64,000 nucleotides of DNA from JAVBMU01 sp031551755 (GTDB taxonomy: Bacteria > Actinomycetota > Actinomycetes > Actinomycetales > Cellulomonadaceae). Location: positions 1 through 64,000 of the forward strand of contig JAVBNE010000069.1 in the NCBI GenBank assembly GCA_031551755.1. Direction: 5' to 3'. Under the pieces are notes generated by a model. The model was not told where the DNA came from, searched no databases, and saw only the letters and a list, made by a program, of their open reading frames with translations. Made by a program: the position numbers and the translations under genes. Positions 8,538-16,267 of the stretch are shown here, one piece after another (positions within the stretch are counted from its first letter, which is position 1; each line of letters starts with the position of its first letter).

Positions 8538-9149
8538 GCTTCGCGAGCGAATGGTCGTGCCGGGCGAGCAAGTGGCGGTACCGGGCGAGCGGCAGGACGA
8601 GCCTGGCTAGCCGGACCGTTGACCAGCACGTCTGGTGAGACAGTAGCTCCTGTACCACCCGACGTTGGGTGGGATCAGCCCCGATGAGGGAGCCCCGTGC
8701 GCATCGCCCGCAGCATCACCACCGCGATCATCACCGTGAACGCCCTGGTTGGCGTGAGCGCCTGCGCCGGCTCGGATGAGCCTTCCTCGGCCGGGTCGGG
8801 CGGCACGTCGACATCCACGACGAAAGCGGACGGCTCGAATGTCGACCCCCAGGACTTCGTGGATCTGGTCAACGCATCGCTCAACGACACCTCCTTCGTC
8901 ACGACGATGGACATGGGTGCGACCGGCGCCATGCGGCTTACCGTTGACACCCACGGGGGCACCATACGGTTCGAAGGCACCATGGATCTGGAGGACATGA
9001 AACTCTCGATGATTCGCGTCGATCAGAAGATCTACATGAACATGGGCGAACTGACCCCGAACAAGTACTTTGCTTTGGACCCGTCCGATCCCAATGACAC
9101 GCTCGCTCAACAGTTTGGCGACCTGGACTCGGCGAACCCGGCCACTGAG

Positions 9150-10024
9150 AGCGTTATTCATGTGTCTTGAGGTAGAGCATCGGCCCTTCGTGGGAGAATT
9201 GGAGTTACCACACTTCAACTTCCACAAGAAGGACCGATGCGCTACCAGTCTACAACGGGGCTTGATGCCGTGCAGGTGACCGAGATCGTCGAGCGGGTAT
9301 TTCACGTTGTTGGCCGGGGGCCGGGCAATGCGAGGCTGGGCTTGTATCGGCAGGTGGAGTTGGTGTTGTTCTTGGCGCGTCAGAACACCTCGCAGATGGT
9401 GGCCGGGGATGTGTTCGGGGTTTCGCAGCCGACGGTGTCGCGGATCTGGCGCAGGCTGGTTCCTGTGCTGGACCAGGTGTTGTGCATGAGCGGGATCTCG
9501 CTGGATGAGGCTGCCTCGAACGGGCGCCTGGTGTTGGTCGACGGAAACGTACGTGCCCGCGGGCAACCGGCCTGGTCAAGGGCGGGATGTGGAGAAGGCG
9601 AACTACCCGGGCAAGAGAGGTTGCCAGTGCCTGTCGATCCAGGTTGCCGCCGACCACCACGGTCAGCTGCTGGCAGTCTCGGCACCGGTCGCCGGGGCCC
9701 GTCACGACGCCGCAGCCATCGACTTGACCGGTTGGAAAGACATCCTCGAAGAAGCGCACTGGATCGCCGCCACCGCCTACATCGCGACGAACGCGATCAC
9801 CCCAATCAAGAAGCCGAAACACCGCGACCGCCTCGACTGGGAACGCGAATTCAACCACCAAATCGCCTCTTTGCGAGCTGCCGCCGAACGTGCCATCGCA
9901 CATTTGAAGAACTGGAAAATCCTCGCAACCGGATATCGTGGCCGACTAGCTGAACTCCCCATGATCATTCACTTCATCACGAAACTAGAACTCTACCGAC
10001 TCGGCTGGTGACATGAATAATGCT
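9150..10024 (+). mobile_element. IS5-family (IS427-group-like) insertion sequence, 875 bp
   Basis: The ends are AGCGTTATTCATGT (9150-9163) and, on the opposite strand, AGCATTATTCATGT (10024-10011), matching at all but one position. The element is flanked by the 5-bp direct repeat CTGAG (9145-9149 and 10025-10029). Removing the element and one repeat restores the lipoprotein frame exactly. Size, ends and a CTNAG target agree with the IS427 group of IS5. Confidence 0.9.
9237..10011 (+). pseudogene. IS5-family DDE transposase in two frames
   Basis: The ATG at 9237 (AGAAGGACC before it) starts a protein with an N-terminal HTH (NTSQMVAGDVFGVSQPTVSR) that runs in frame to LVLVDG. The sequence then changes to the +1 frame, TYVPAGNRPGQGRDVEKANY and onward, through VSAPVAGARHDAAAID and REFNHQIASLRAAAERAIAHLKNW to the stop at 10009-10011. 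This is the DDE_Tnp_4 domain. The shift falls at GGAAACGTAC near 9541-9550, where one extra A separates the two frames. IS427-group elements often use programmed frameshifting, but a single extra base in a short A run may simply be a mutation. Whether active enzyme is made is open. Confidence 0.8.
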
Positions 10025-10374
10025 CTGAGCTGACTTCACAGGTCACCGCTACCTCCGAGGTCGAGAAGTCCAGTACACCGTCGACCATCAATAACGTCGA
10101 AGCCCTGCCGGACTACGTCACCATAGACATGGCGAAGACCACCGGTACGGTGGGTGACCAGGCACGCGGAGCATTGAAAAAGATGGCACCGCACCGACAC
10201 AGTGGTCTACACCTACTGGCTCGACGAGAAGAACCGCCCCACCCGAGTGACCTGCTGCAGTCGCAAGCAGGAATCCATCACCGTCGACTATACGGACTGG
10301 GGAATCAAGACCGATATCAAGGTCCCGGCGGCTGACCAGATCATTAAAACGCCCTCTTTTCTGAACGAGAACTC

Positions 10375-11244
10375 ATGATGCCCTTCCGCCGACGAGCCGC
10401 CCACACGGTGAACGTCGTCGCGGTCGCCACCATCGCACTGGGTGGAGTCGGCGCGTGTTCGCCAACCCCAGACTCGGCATCGACCAACAACTCGAATGGC
10501 GGTGGAGCAACCCAGTCGGGATCTTCGACATCGACATCACCCGACTACTACTACGAGGATTTCGTCAACAAGATTGATGCCTCGCTTCAGGACAACTCTT
10601 ATGTCATGACCGGCCAGATCACCGACCCTGGGCATGATAAGGATGGTCGTCGACAACCGCGGGGCTCAATCCGCTATCGGGGTGCCGTGGCGGGCGATGC
10701 CTTGACGATGACCGTGATCCGCATCGACAACATGATCTACATGCATCTGGGCGAGATGACGCAGAACAAATACATTCCCGTCGACATCTCCGACGTGGAC
10801 TACGGAGCAGCCGGCAGCCCGACTGGATTTGGCTCGATGAACCTTGCGGCAGAGCTCAAGGACCAGATGGACGCGATCACTGGAGTAGAGCGTTCCGGCC
10901 CTGTCATTGAAGTGAACGGGGTGAAGGCCCAGGAATATGAAGTCTACATCGATGCCAGGGAGATGGTGAGCCCTCAAGCCGACCGTGCGCGCGAATCACT
11001 CAAGGAACTCGAAGCGCAGATCGGTGAAGCGGTTGACGCCGAGCTCACCTTCTTCTATTGGATCGACGAGAAACACCGACCCACCCGAGCGACATGCTGC
11101 GGTCAACGAGGGACGCTGGAACCCATCGAGACCATGATGACCATCAACTACACGGACTGGGGAATCGAAACGGACATCAACGCGCCACCGGCCGACCAAA
11201 TCACCACCGAGTCACCGTTTATGGCGGATGCCACCGGCGCCTGA
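10375..11244 (+). CDS. Lipoprotein, LppX/LprG-like, paralogue of the broken upstream gene
   Basis: A 289-aa secreted lipoprotein. Residues 1-28 are a signal peptide with lipobox GVGAC, followed by a low-complexity Ser/Thr/Asn/Gly linker to about 60. The body has FVNKIDASLQDNSYVMTG, MTVIRIDNMIYMHLGEMTQNKYI, GPVIEVNGVKAQEYEVYID and FFYWIDEKHRPTRATCC. The alternating beta strands and the 'I/VDNxIYMxLGEM' core recall LppX/LprG-type lipid-binding lipoproteins of actinomycetes, but I cannot verify the family. The ATG overlaps the stop of the broken paralogue (ATGATG), so it was the second gene of a coupled tandem pair. A CC pair near residue 240 may form a disulphide. Function unknown. Confidence 0.75.
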   Translation: MMPFRRRAAHTVNVVAVATIALGGVGACSPTPDSASTNNSNGGGATQSGSSTSTSPDYYYEDFVNKIDASLQDNSYVMTGQITDPGHDKDGRRQPRGSIRYRGAVAGDALTMTVIRIDNMIYMHLGEMTQNKYIPVDISDVDYGAAGSPTGFGSMNLAAELKDQMDAITGVERSGPVIEVNGVKAQEYEVYIDAREMVSPQADRARESLKELEAQIGEAVDAELTFFYWIDEKHRPTRATCCGQRGTLEPIETMMTINYTDWGIETDINAPPADQITTESPFMADATGA

Positions 11245-11349
11245 GCCCATAAACGCATGTCGCAGGATAAAGTCTGAACCCACCAGTAGTAATTGCCATG
11301 ACATCGACGTTCCGCGACTTGTCAGGGTTGTGTACGCGCGCCTCGCGCC

Positions 11350-11622
11350 CTACTCATCGCGCTCGATCGCCTCCAAATCCTCCAGTTGATCGAAAACACC
11401 TGACGCAATCCGCACGATCTGTTTCCCCTTTTTCGTAGGAACGAACTTACCGTCCTCGCGACGTAACAAGCGAATACCCAACCAGCGTTCGAGTTTGGAG
11501 ACGTGGGTACTCACTGTGGAGGGGGCATACCGTAGATGGCGAGCCGCCTTTGTCACCGAACCCGTGGAGGCGACGACAACAAAAGTTTGCAGGTGAGCGA
11601 CCTGTATGTGATGTGCTTTCAT
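11350..11622 (-). CDS. LysR-type HTH-only regulator
   Basis: A 90-aa protein that is almost only the LysR winged helix (HLQTFVVVASTGSVTKAARHL, then APSTVSTHVSKLERWLGIRLLRRE). It ends about where the linker helix of a LysR protein would stop. The roughly 200-residue effector domain is absent, and no remnant of it is visible downstream (11245-11349). The ATG overlaps the stop of the small membrane protein gene (11619-11622), so it is the last gene of the ABC operon. A free-standing HTH in a coupled operon suggests a genuine small regulator of the bacteriocin locus rather than decay, but truncation cannot be excluded. Confidence 0.7.
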   Translation of the reverse strand: MKAHHIQVAHLQTFVVVASTGSVTKAARHLRYAPSTVSTHVSKLERWLGIRLLRREDGKFVPTKKGKQIVRIASGVFDQLEDLEAIERDE

Positions 11623-11903
11623 GACCTGAAGAACGAAATCACAATGAGGATGATCAGGAGCACGGGTAGCGCCGCAGCTCTCAAGGCGCGCTCGCGAACG
11701 GCGATGGCAAGTGCTGCGATGAGCAGCGGAAGTGCGCAGAATCGTCCGATTGCGTAGAGGCTGCTGTGACCCATCCTGTTCATCAGGAGACCAAAGAACG
11801 TTGCGACAACCCCGAACGACCCGAGGGCTTTCATGAGAGGCTTTAGATCGCGTCTCAAATTTTCGCTGACAACTGGGGAATCTCGGACTTTACCTTCCAC
11901 CAT
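11619..11903 (-). CDS. Small membrane protein in the ABC transporter operon
   Basis: 94 aa from an ATG at 11903, chosen because CCAGGAGTTG precedes it directly; a TTG at 11948 would extend it. The N-terminal 30 residues are charged (SENLRRDLKPLMKAL). Three hydrophobic segments follow (FGVVATFFGLLM, LYAIGRFCALPLLIAALAIAV, ALPVLLIILIVISFF). I do not recognise a family. Small hydrophobic proteins are regular members of leaderless bacteriocin loci, where they help immunity or export (for example LnqB of lacticin Q), and position and topology fit that role. It lies 186 bases after the permease gene and overlaps the LysR-HTH gene. Confidence 0.6.
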   Translation of the reverse strand: MVEGKVRDSPVVSENLRRDLKPLMKALGSFGVVATFFGLLMNRMGHSSLYAIGRFCALPLLIAALAIAVRERALRAAALPVLLIILIVISFFRS

Positions 11904-12089
11904 CAACTCCTGGGTATGGTCGCACTCGTGTCGTGCGACGAGCGACAAACACTCCGCGAGTGTCCCGGCACACCTCCATTTCAGCGCATCGGTTTCAGCG
12001 GACCACCAGAGCGATCATCGGTCCTCTTGACCCGAGTCACATGGGACCACTCCGCGAGCTCCCCCGACCTCTTCGGACGCGGGATCGTG

Positions 12090-12875
12090 TCAGACATCGG
12101 TGCGCGTAGTGCGGATGACACCTCCGATGAACGGGAGAACCACCCAGAACACGGTGGATGTTGCCAGACGGGCCCAGATGGGCAGGGACGATACACCCAG
12201 TAGCAGCGGCGCTGTCGCCGACGTGATGTCGATCCACGGGAGTACCTGGTGCAGGGACGGCAGGAGTCCACTGACCAGCGACATCGCGCTCGGGGCTACG
12301 TAGAAGACCACGATGGCCGCTGGGGTATTGGCGAGAAGGCTTCCGATCGCGATCCCCTGGGCCATCCCGATGACGATCACCAGGAGCGAGCCGGTGACCA
12401 CGCCGATGTTGACGCTCACGTTCAATCCGGACCCGGTCGCCAGGGAGCTGAAGAGGTGGCCGAGGAGACCGAGGATGCAAACGCCGAGAAAGAGTCCGGC
12501 TCCGGTCAGCACGGCACTCGCGAGTTTTGCCAGGCTCACCCGGAGCCGTCGAGGTTCCAGGGAGAACGTGACCAACGCCGTTCGCTGAGACCATTCAGAC
12601 GTCGCGGACAAGATTCCCACAACCGGAAGGAGGAGCCCGAGCGGCGCAACCGCGCCGACGAGCATCGTGCCGTACGACGGGTTACTCGACAGCAAGGCCG
12701 TTCCTGTCATGACAGTGCACGTGACAACCGCGATAGTGATCAGGAGCCATCGACCTGCCCTGGTGTCCAGCTGCTTACGTAGCTCAACATGCACCAAGCG
12801 CCCAAATGGAATGCCCGACCGTGCGCCAAAACTGGATTCAGCACTCAGTGCGGCTTGATACTGGGTCTCAGTCAT
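12090..12875 (-). CDS. ABC transporter permease (ABC-2 type)
   Basis: A 261-aa permease with six predicted TM helices, for example WLLITIAVVTCTVMTGTALL, GAVAPLGLLLPVVGILSA, LASAVLTGAGLFLGVCILGLL, SLLVIVIGMAQGIAIGSLL and IVVFYVAPSAMSLVSGLL. The cytoplasmic start is charged and contains FGRLVHVELRKQLDTRAGRW. A WSQRTALVTFSLEPRR loop between TM2 and TM3 is typical of ABC-2 permeases. GAAGGAG lies 7 bases before the ATG at 12875, which overlaps the ATPase stop (ATGA), so the two subunits are coupled. Together they probably export or expel the bacteriocin encoded divergently at 15471, as LnqEF do for lacticin Q. The substrate is inferred from context. Confidence 0.85.
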   Translation of the reverse strand: MTETQYQAALSAESSFGARSGIPFGRLVHVELRKQLDTRAGRWLLITIAVVTCTVMTGTALLSSNPSYGTMLVGAVAPLGLLLPVVGILSATSEWSQRTALVTFSLEPRRLRVSLAKLASAVLTGAGLFLGVCILGLLGHLFSSLATGSGLNVSVNIGVVTGSLLVIVIGMAQGIAIGSLLANTPAAIVVFYVAPSAMSLVSGLLPSLHQVLPWIDITSATAPLLLGVSSLPIWARLATSTVFWVVLPFIGGVIRTTRTDV

Positions 12876-13771
12876 ATCGCCACTCCTTCGCGTGAATCAG
12901 TCGCGGTGAGCTCAAGAAACAGTTCCTCCAGCCCACGAGACTCAGCTTCACGAAGCTCGATGAGTACGGCGCCCGTCGCGGACGCGATTCGACCGACGGT
13001 GACTGGTGCCGCCGGCACGGACAACACCCCATCGGGCAGCGACTCGGGCACAAGGCCCGCGGCTTCGAGCGAATCGGCGAACGCCGCACGATTCTCCGCC
13101 TTGACCAAGGTGCGTGCGCCCTGCAGAAGCTCGCCCTGAGTTCCCTGCATGATGACCCGACCCCGACCGATCACGACGATGTCGTCAGCAACTTTCTCGA
13201 CTTCGTGCAGCAGATGAGAGGACAGCAACACCGTGCCGCCCTCCCCGGCGAAGGCGGCGAGCAGGTCACGCATCCAACGAATGCCGGCAGGGTCCAATCC
13301 GTTCGCTGGTTCATCAAGTATCAGGACCCGCGGATCGCCGATGAGTGCATGCGCGATGCCCAGACGCTGCCGCATCCCAAGGGACAGCGTTCCGACCCGA
13401 CGGCGGGCCTCCTTCTCCGTCAGGCCCACAACATCAAGCATTGCTGATACTCGGCTCCGACCCACGCCGATCGTGAGCGCCGCCAATTCCAGGACCTCGC
13501 GCCCCGTCCGGCCGGCGTGCTGTGCGGAGGCATCCAAGAGCACCCCAACCAGACGCCCGGGGTTGGATAGTAGCCGGTACGGACCGCCTAAGACCTCGGC
13601 CTTTCCTGAGGTAGGTATCACGAGGCCACAGATGATTCGTAGGGTGGTGGACTTGCCTGCACCGTTCGGTCCGAGAAACCCGGTGATGCGGCCTGGTCGG
13701 GCTGTGAACGACACGTCGTCGACAGCTAGGAAAGATCCGAACCTGCGACTCACATGGTCGGCAACGATCAT
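12872..13771 (-). CDS. ABC transporter ATP-binding protein
   Basis: About 299 aa. Walker A GPNGAGKST (residues 33-41), signature LSLGMRQRLGIAHAL, Walker B RVLILDEPANGLDP and switch SSHLLHEVEKVAD are all intact. It belongs to the ABC-2/CcmA-like exporter ATPases. The frame is open to 13894, but homology starts at MIVADHVSRRFG, so ATG 13771 (or 13780) is preferred; neither has a clear ribosome site. It is the first gene of the minus-strand operon ATPase-permease-small membrane protein-LysR HTH. The IS3 element at 13961 begins 190 bases upstream, so the native promoter may have been displaced or replaced. Confidence 0.88.
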   Translation of the reverse strand: MIVADHVSRRFGSFLAVDDVSFTARPGRITGFLGPNGAGKSTTLRIICGLVIPTSGKAEVLGGPYRLLSNPGRLVGVLLDASAQHAGRTGREVLELAALTIGVGRSRVSAMLDVVGLTEKEARRRVGTLSLGMRQRLGIAHALIGDPRVLILDEPANGLDPAGIRWMRDLLAAFAGEGGTVLLSSHLLHEVEKVADDIVVIGRGRVIMQGTQGELLQGARTLVKAENRAAFADSLEAAGLVPESLPDGVLSVPAAPVTVGRIASATGAVLIELREAESRGLEELFLELTATDSREGVAI

Positions 13772-13998
13772 GCAGAGCATGCTAGCGGAACACTTTTCAC
13801 ATTTCCAACAATTTCTGAGCCTTCCGCCAATTTTCTGCAGGCTGGAATATTTCGAGAGTGGTGAAAGGATCTTGACCGCGAGCTCCCGAGTCACCTAGCG
13901 GATACGCCGCAACGGGTGCCGCCATAGCGTCGGTAGCGCGACCGTAGAACGGTGGGGTCTTGACCCGGGTCTGCTGCGCGGATAGGTGACAGTTGGTC

Positions 13999-14895
13999 TC
14001 AGGCGGCGAGTGCGACCTGAGTGGTGTTGATCATCTCGTAGTCGGTGGGGTTGAGGTGGCCGCACCAGGAGTGGCGTCTTGTGGTGTTGTAGCGGGTGAT
14101 CCAGCGGAAGACCGATCGTCGGCGTTCGCGGGTCCTGTCCCAGTGGTGGGCGCCTTGAAGGGTCTCACGCTTGAGTGCCGTGTTGAACGACTCGGCGAGT
14201 GCGTTGTCTGCGCTGGAGCCAACGGCACCCATGGACCGGGTGACGCCGAGCTGGTGGCAGAGGTCTGCTGTCGCTTTCGCGCTGTATTGGGCGCCGTGGT
14301 CGGTGTGAAAGATCGCTCCGGTCAGGCTGCCGCGCTCACGAGCGGCGGCAACGAGTGCGTCGGCGACCAGGTTGGTGCGCATGTGGTCGGCGATGGACCA
14401 GCCCACCAGGCGTCGGGAGTAGCAGTCGATCACGGTCGCCAGGTAGAGGAATCGGCCATCGCCGCAGGGTAGGTAGGTGATGTCACCGACGTACTTCATG
14501 TTCGGTGGGGGCGCGGTGAAGTCGCGGCCCACCAGGTCCAGAACCGGGCGGTGGTCAGGCGCGGGGATCGTCGTGCGTACCTTGCGGCGCAGACGAACCC
14601 CTTGCAGGCCGTCAGCGCGCATCACACGAGCGACCCGCTTGTGATTGACTCGCTGACCTTGCTTGGTGCCGTCGTTGAGTTCGGCCGTTACCCGCGGTAC
14701 ACCATAGGTCCGGTCGACGGCGTGAACCGCTCGGATCCGCGCAGCGAGTTCGCCATCGCTGGACAAGCGGGCAGCGCGCCCGGCTGCGGCGGCGATCCAC
14801 GCGTAGTACGACGATCGGGCGACCCCGATGACCTGGCACAACCGCTTCACCTCGAAGGTGTCAAAGTGGTCGGCAACGAACTGGAAGCGGTTCAC
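13999..14895 (-). CDS. IS3-family transposase OrfB (integrase core)
   Basis: 298 aa with an N-terminal HTH_21 region (KRLCQVIGVARSSYYAWI), the linker YGVPRVTAEL, then the rve DDE core. The three acidic residues are visible in KYVGDITYL, FHTDHGAQYS and NALAESFNTALKRE. The end NTTRRHSWCGHLNPTDYE is the usual IS3 C-terminal motif. The ATG overlaps the orfA stop (ATGA) at 14892-14895, so it is either made by reinitiation or as an OrfAB fusion by -1 frameshifting. All catalytic positions are present, which suggests a functional enzyme. Confidence 0.93.
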   Translation of the reverse strand: MNRFQFVADHFDTFEVKRLCQVIGVARSSYYAWIAAAAGRAARLSSDGELAARIRAVHAVDRTYGVPRVTAELNDGTKQGQRVNHKRVARVMRADGLQGVRLRRKVRTTIPAPDHRPVLDLVGRDFTAPPPNMKYVGDITYLPCGDGRFLYLATVIDCYSRRLVGWSIADHMRTNLVADALVAAARERGSLTGAIFHTDHGAQYSAKATADLCHQLGVTRSMGAVGSSADNALAESFNTALKRETLQGAHHWDRTRERRRSVFRWITRYNTTRRHSWCGHLNPTDYEMINTTQVALAA

Positions 14896-15278
14896 CAGCG
14901 CGTCTCGCCCGCGAAATACTTCGCCGCCGCCCGCAAGATGTCCCGCTCGGTGTTCAGCTTGCGCCGATCAGCCTCCAGATCCGCGACCCTGGCCCGCAAC
15001 CGCACCAACTCCTCAGCCGGAGTCTCAGGCCCGCGCACCGCGCCAGGTCGTCGGGACGCACGACCGCGACCAGCGACCTCAACCCCAGCCGCCCGCAACC
15101 ACACCCCCAACGTCGGCCCAGTGATCCCCAAATCCGACGCGATCCCACTCACCGTCGCACCCGGCGTCGACAGGTACAACTCCACAGCATCCCGACGAAA
15201 CTCATCCGAAAACGTCCTACGCGCCATGACCAGATCATCTCGCTTCCCCCAGGAACAACCTGGAATCAGCGTGTCCAA
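14892..15278 (-). CDS. IS3-family transposase OrfA (HTH)
   Basis: 128 aa. An N-terminal HTH_Tnp_1 domain (RRTFSDEFRRDAVELYLSTPG then VSGIASDLGITGPTLGVWL) binds the element ends. A leucine-zipper helix at 80-115 (EELVRLRARVADLEADRRKLNTE) mediates dimerisation, and the protein ends with RDILRAAAKYFAGETRW, the usual OrfA ending. The first codons lie 12 bases inside the element's end. It is intact. Confidence 0.92.
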   Translation of the reverse strand: MDTLIPGCSWGKRDDLVMARRTFSDEFRRDAVELYLSTPGATVSGIASDLGITGPTLGVWLRAAGVEVAGRGRASRRPGAVRGPETPAEELVRLRARVADLEADRRKLNTERDILRAAAKYFAGETRW

Positions 15279-15470
15279 CCCACGGGGTCAAGGCCCGGCC
15301 TAGCCGCCCGTTCGACATTCGATGCAGTCGAAAGTTTTGCCTGCGCTAAATAATTCCATCGGCACGAACTCTTCGCGCTTCCTGAAGACTCATTGCTATA
15401 CCTACCGTCCCGGATAGCTTGGATTTACAGGCCTTCCACTAGGCCATCAACCAAGAGTAGGGAGACGATC

Positions 15471-15644
15471 ATGTTGGGTTTCATCATTAAGGTCGCCGGG
15501 TACGCGTGGAAGTATGGCACCAAGGCCATCAAGGCAGTGACTGCGTGGATCAAGAACAACTGGTCGACGGTCAAGAAGTGGCTCGACCGCGGTCTTTCCG
15601 TGACCACGATCATTGAGCTGATCCTGAAGTCGCTCGGGCTCTGA
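15471..15644 (+). CDS. Leaderless class IId bacteriocin, aureocin A53/lacticin Q-like
   Basis: A 57-aa peptide starting at ATG 15471, with AGTAGGGAGACGATC as ribosome site. An upstream in-frame extension to 15393 has no ribosome site. It has eight Lys and one Arg against one Asp and one Glu (net about +7), four Trp (13, 26, 31, 37), no Cys, and no leader or GG site. The segments WKYGTKAIKAV and NNWSTVKKWLDRG, with the end IIELILKSLGL, align by eye with lacticin Q and aureocin A53 (AKYGSKAV..., GKILDWLNAG, KIKQILG). Such peptides are secreted without processing and permeabilise target membranes. Downstream bPH2 genes and the divergent ABC exporter are the partners known in these loci. Activity is inferred. 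Confidence 0.85.
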   Translation: MLGFIIKVAGYAWKYGTKAIKAVTAWIKNNWSTVKKWLDRGLSVTTIIELILKSLGL

Positions 15645-15657
15645 TCCGACCAGGTCG

Positions 15658-15702
15658 ATCATGGTGCTCGAACCACGCATTCCGCGGTTCGAGCACCATG
15701 AT
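15658..15702 (+). terminator. 17-bp hairpin between bacteriocin and immunity genes
   Basis: ATCATGGTGCTCGAACC and GGTTCGAGCACCATGAT pair perfectly around an 11-base loop, 14 bases after the bacteriocin stop. There is no U-run. It probably acts as an attenuator or RNA-stabilising hairpin, giving more bacteriocin mRNA than downstream immunity mRNA. A ribosome site and start for the next gene follow 60 bases later. Confidence 0.65.
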
Positions 15703-15763
15703 GGTAGGGTGCGAACCTGTTGGCACCCAGCTATTCGATCCTAGTCGAACTGGAGTCCTATCC

Positions 15764-16267
15764 ATGACCCCCTCCTCGACACAAAATGCATACCAGGGAA
15801 CCCACCGTCTCGCCGCCTTAGGTGTCCGCTACTGGAACATACGTGCACTTCTCCTTGGGGCCGTGGTCTTCATCGTGTGTAGCGTGGCTCCGCTGCTGAT
15901 TGACCTGGGCCGCTACTCGGGCGTTGCATGGGTCATCGCCGGACTGACCGTCCTGAGCGTGGTCATCGACGTGAGTTTCGTCAACGCGTTGAGATTTCGG
16001 AACAGCTCTTACACAGTCTCTGCAGAACATGTCTATATCGCGACGGGTCGAGTTGTGCGCAAGACTATCACGATCGACACTCGTCAGATATTAAATGTGG
16101 TGATTCGTCAAGGGCCCCTGCTGCGCAGCATGGGGCTCGCGAACGTGTGTTTCACCAATATTATGGAATCTGACGCTCTCGGCCCGCTGCTCCTCGACGA
16201 GGCGGAGCGAGTCAGATCGGTCGTGCTGGGTTCGGTCGAGGAGCCCGCAGAGGTACGCGCCTCATGA
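15764..16267 (+). CDS. Bacterial PH-domain membrane protein (YdbS-like), candidate bacteriocin immunity
   Basis: 167 aa from ATG 15764, preceded by GGAG at ten bases; an in-frame ATG at 15698 lies inside the hairpin and is unlikely. Two TM helices at about 28-73 (ALLLGAVVFIVCSVAPLLI and GVAWVIAGLTVLSVVIDV) are followed by one bPH2 domain (YTVSAEHVYIATGRVVRKTITID, then RSMGLANVCF). YdbS/YdbT-type bPH2 pairs are recurrent in leaderless and circular bacteriocin loci (for example LnqC/LnqD), where they contribute to self-protection or export. The next gene overlaps its stop by four bases (ATGA). Codons such as ATA and TTA are more common here than in the neighbouring housekeeping genes, which suggests transfer. 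Confidence 0.78.
   Translation: MTPSSTQNAYQGTHRLAALGVRYWNIRALLLGAVVFIVCSVAPLLIDLGRYSGVAWVIAGLTVLSVVIDVSFVNALRFRNSSYTVSAEHVYIATGRVVRKTITIDTRQILNVVIRQGPLLRSMGLANVCFTNIMESDALGPLLLDEAERVRSVVLGSVEEPAEVRAS

Larger units (their letters stand above)
8697..10378 (+). pseudogene. LppX/LprG-like lipoprotein, interrupted by IS5-family element and frameshifted
   Basis: The 5' part (GTG 8697, preceded by GAGGGA) gives a lipoprotein signal peptide with lipobox GVSAC, a Ser/Thr-rich linker, and a body with DFVDLVNASLNDTSF and KIYMNMGELTPNKYFAL. Those motifs are shared with the intact paralogue at 10375-11244. The frame is cut after ANPATE by the IS at 9150-10024 and resumes in the same frame at 10030 (LTSQVTATSEVEKSS). 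A second lesion near 10185-10196 changes frame: DTVVYTYWLDEKNRPTR continues in another frame to the TGA at 10376-10378. Alignment with the paralogue suggests about ten codons are also missing there. The stop overlaps the next gene's ATG. Native function is unknown, probably a cell-surface lipoprotein. Confidence 0.85.
13961..15290 (-). mobile_element. Complete IS3-family insertion sequence (about 1.33 kb)
   Basis: Two overlapping orfs (orfA, orfB) occupy the minus strand. The outer ends both read TTGACCC inward (13960 on +, 15291 on -), giving a short imperfect terminal repeat: TGACCCGGGTCTGC against TGACCCCGTGGGTT. No target duplication is clear in the flanks. It sits between the ABC operon and the bacteriocin gene. 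Both orfs appear intact, so the element may be active. Confidence 0.8.

Noticed and set aside
15393..15470. 26-codon in-frame extension of the bacteriocin as a leader peptide
   Set aside because: It has no ribosome site, contains no GG or Sec-type processing site, and the AGGGAG site is positioned for ATG 15471.
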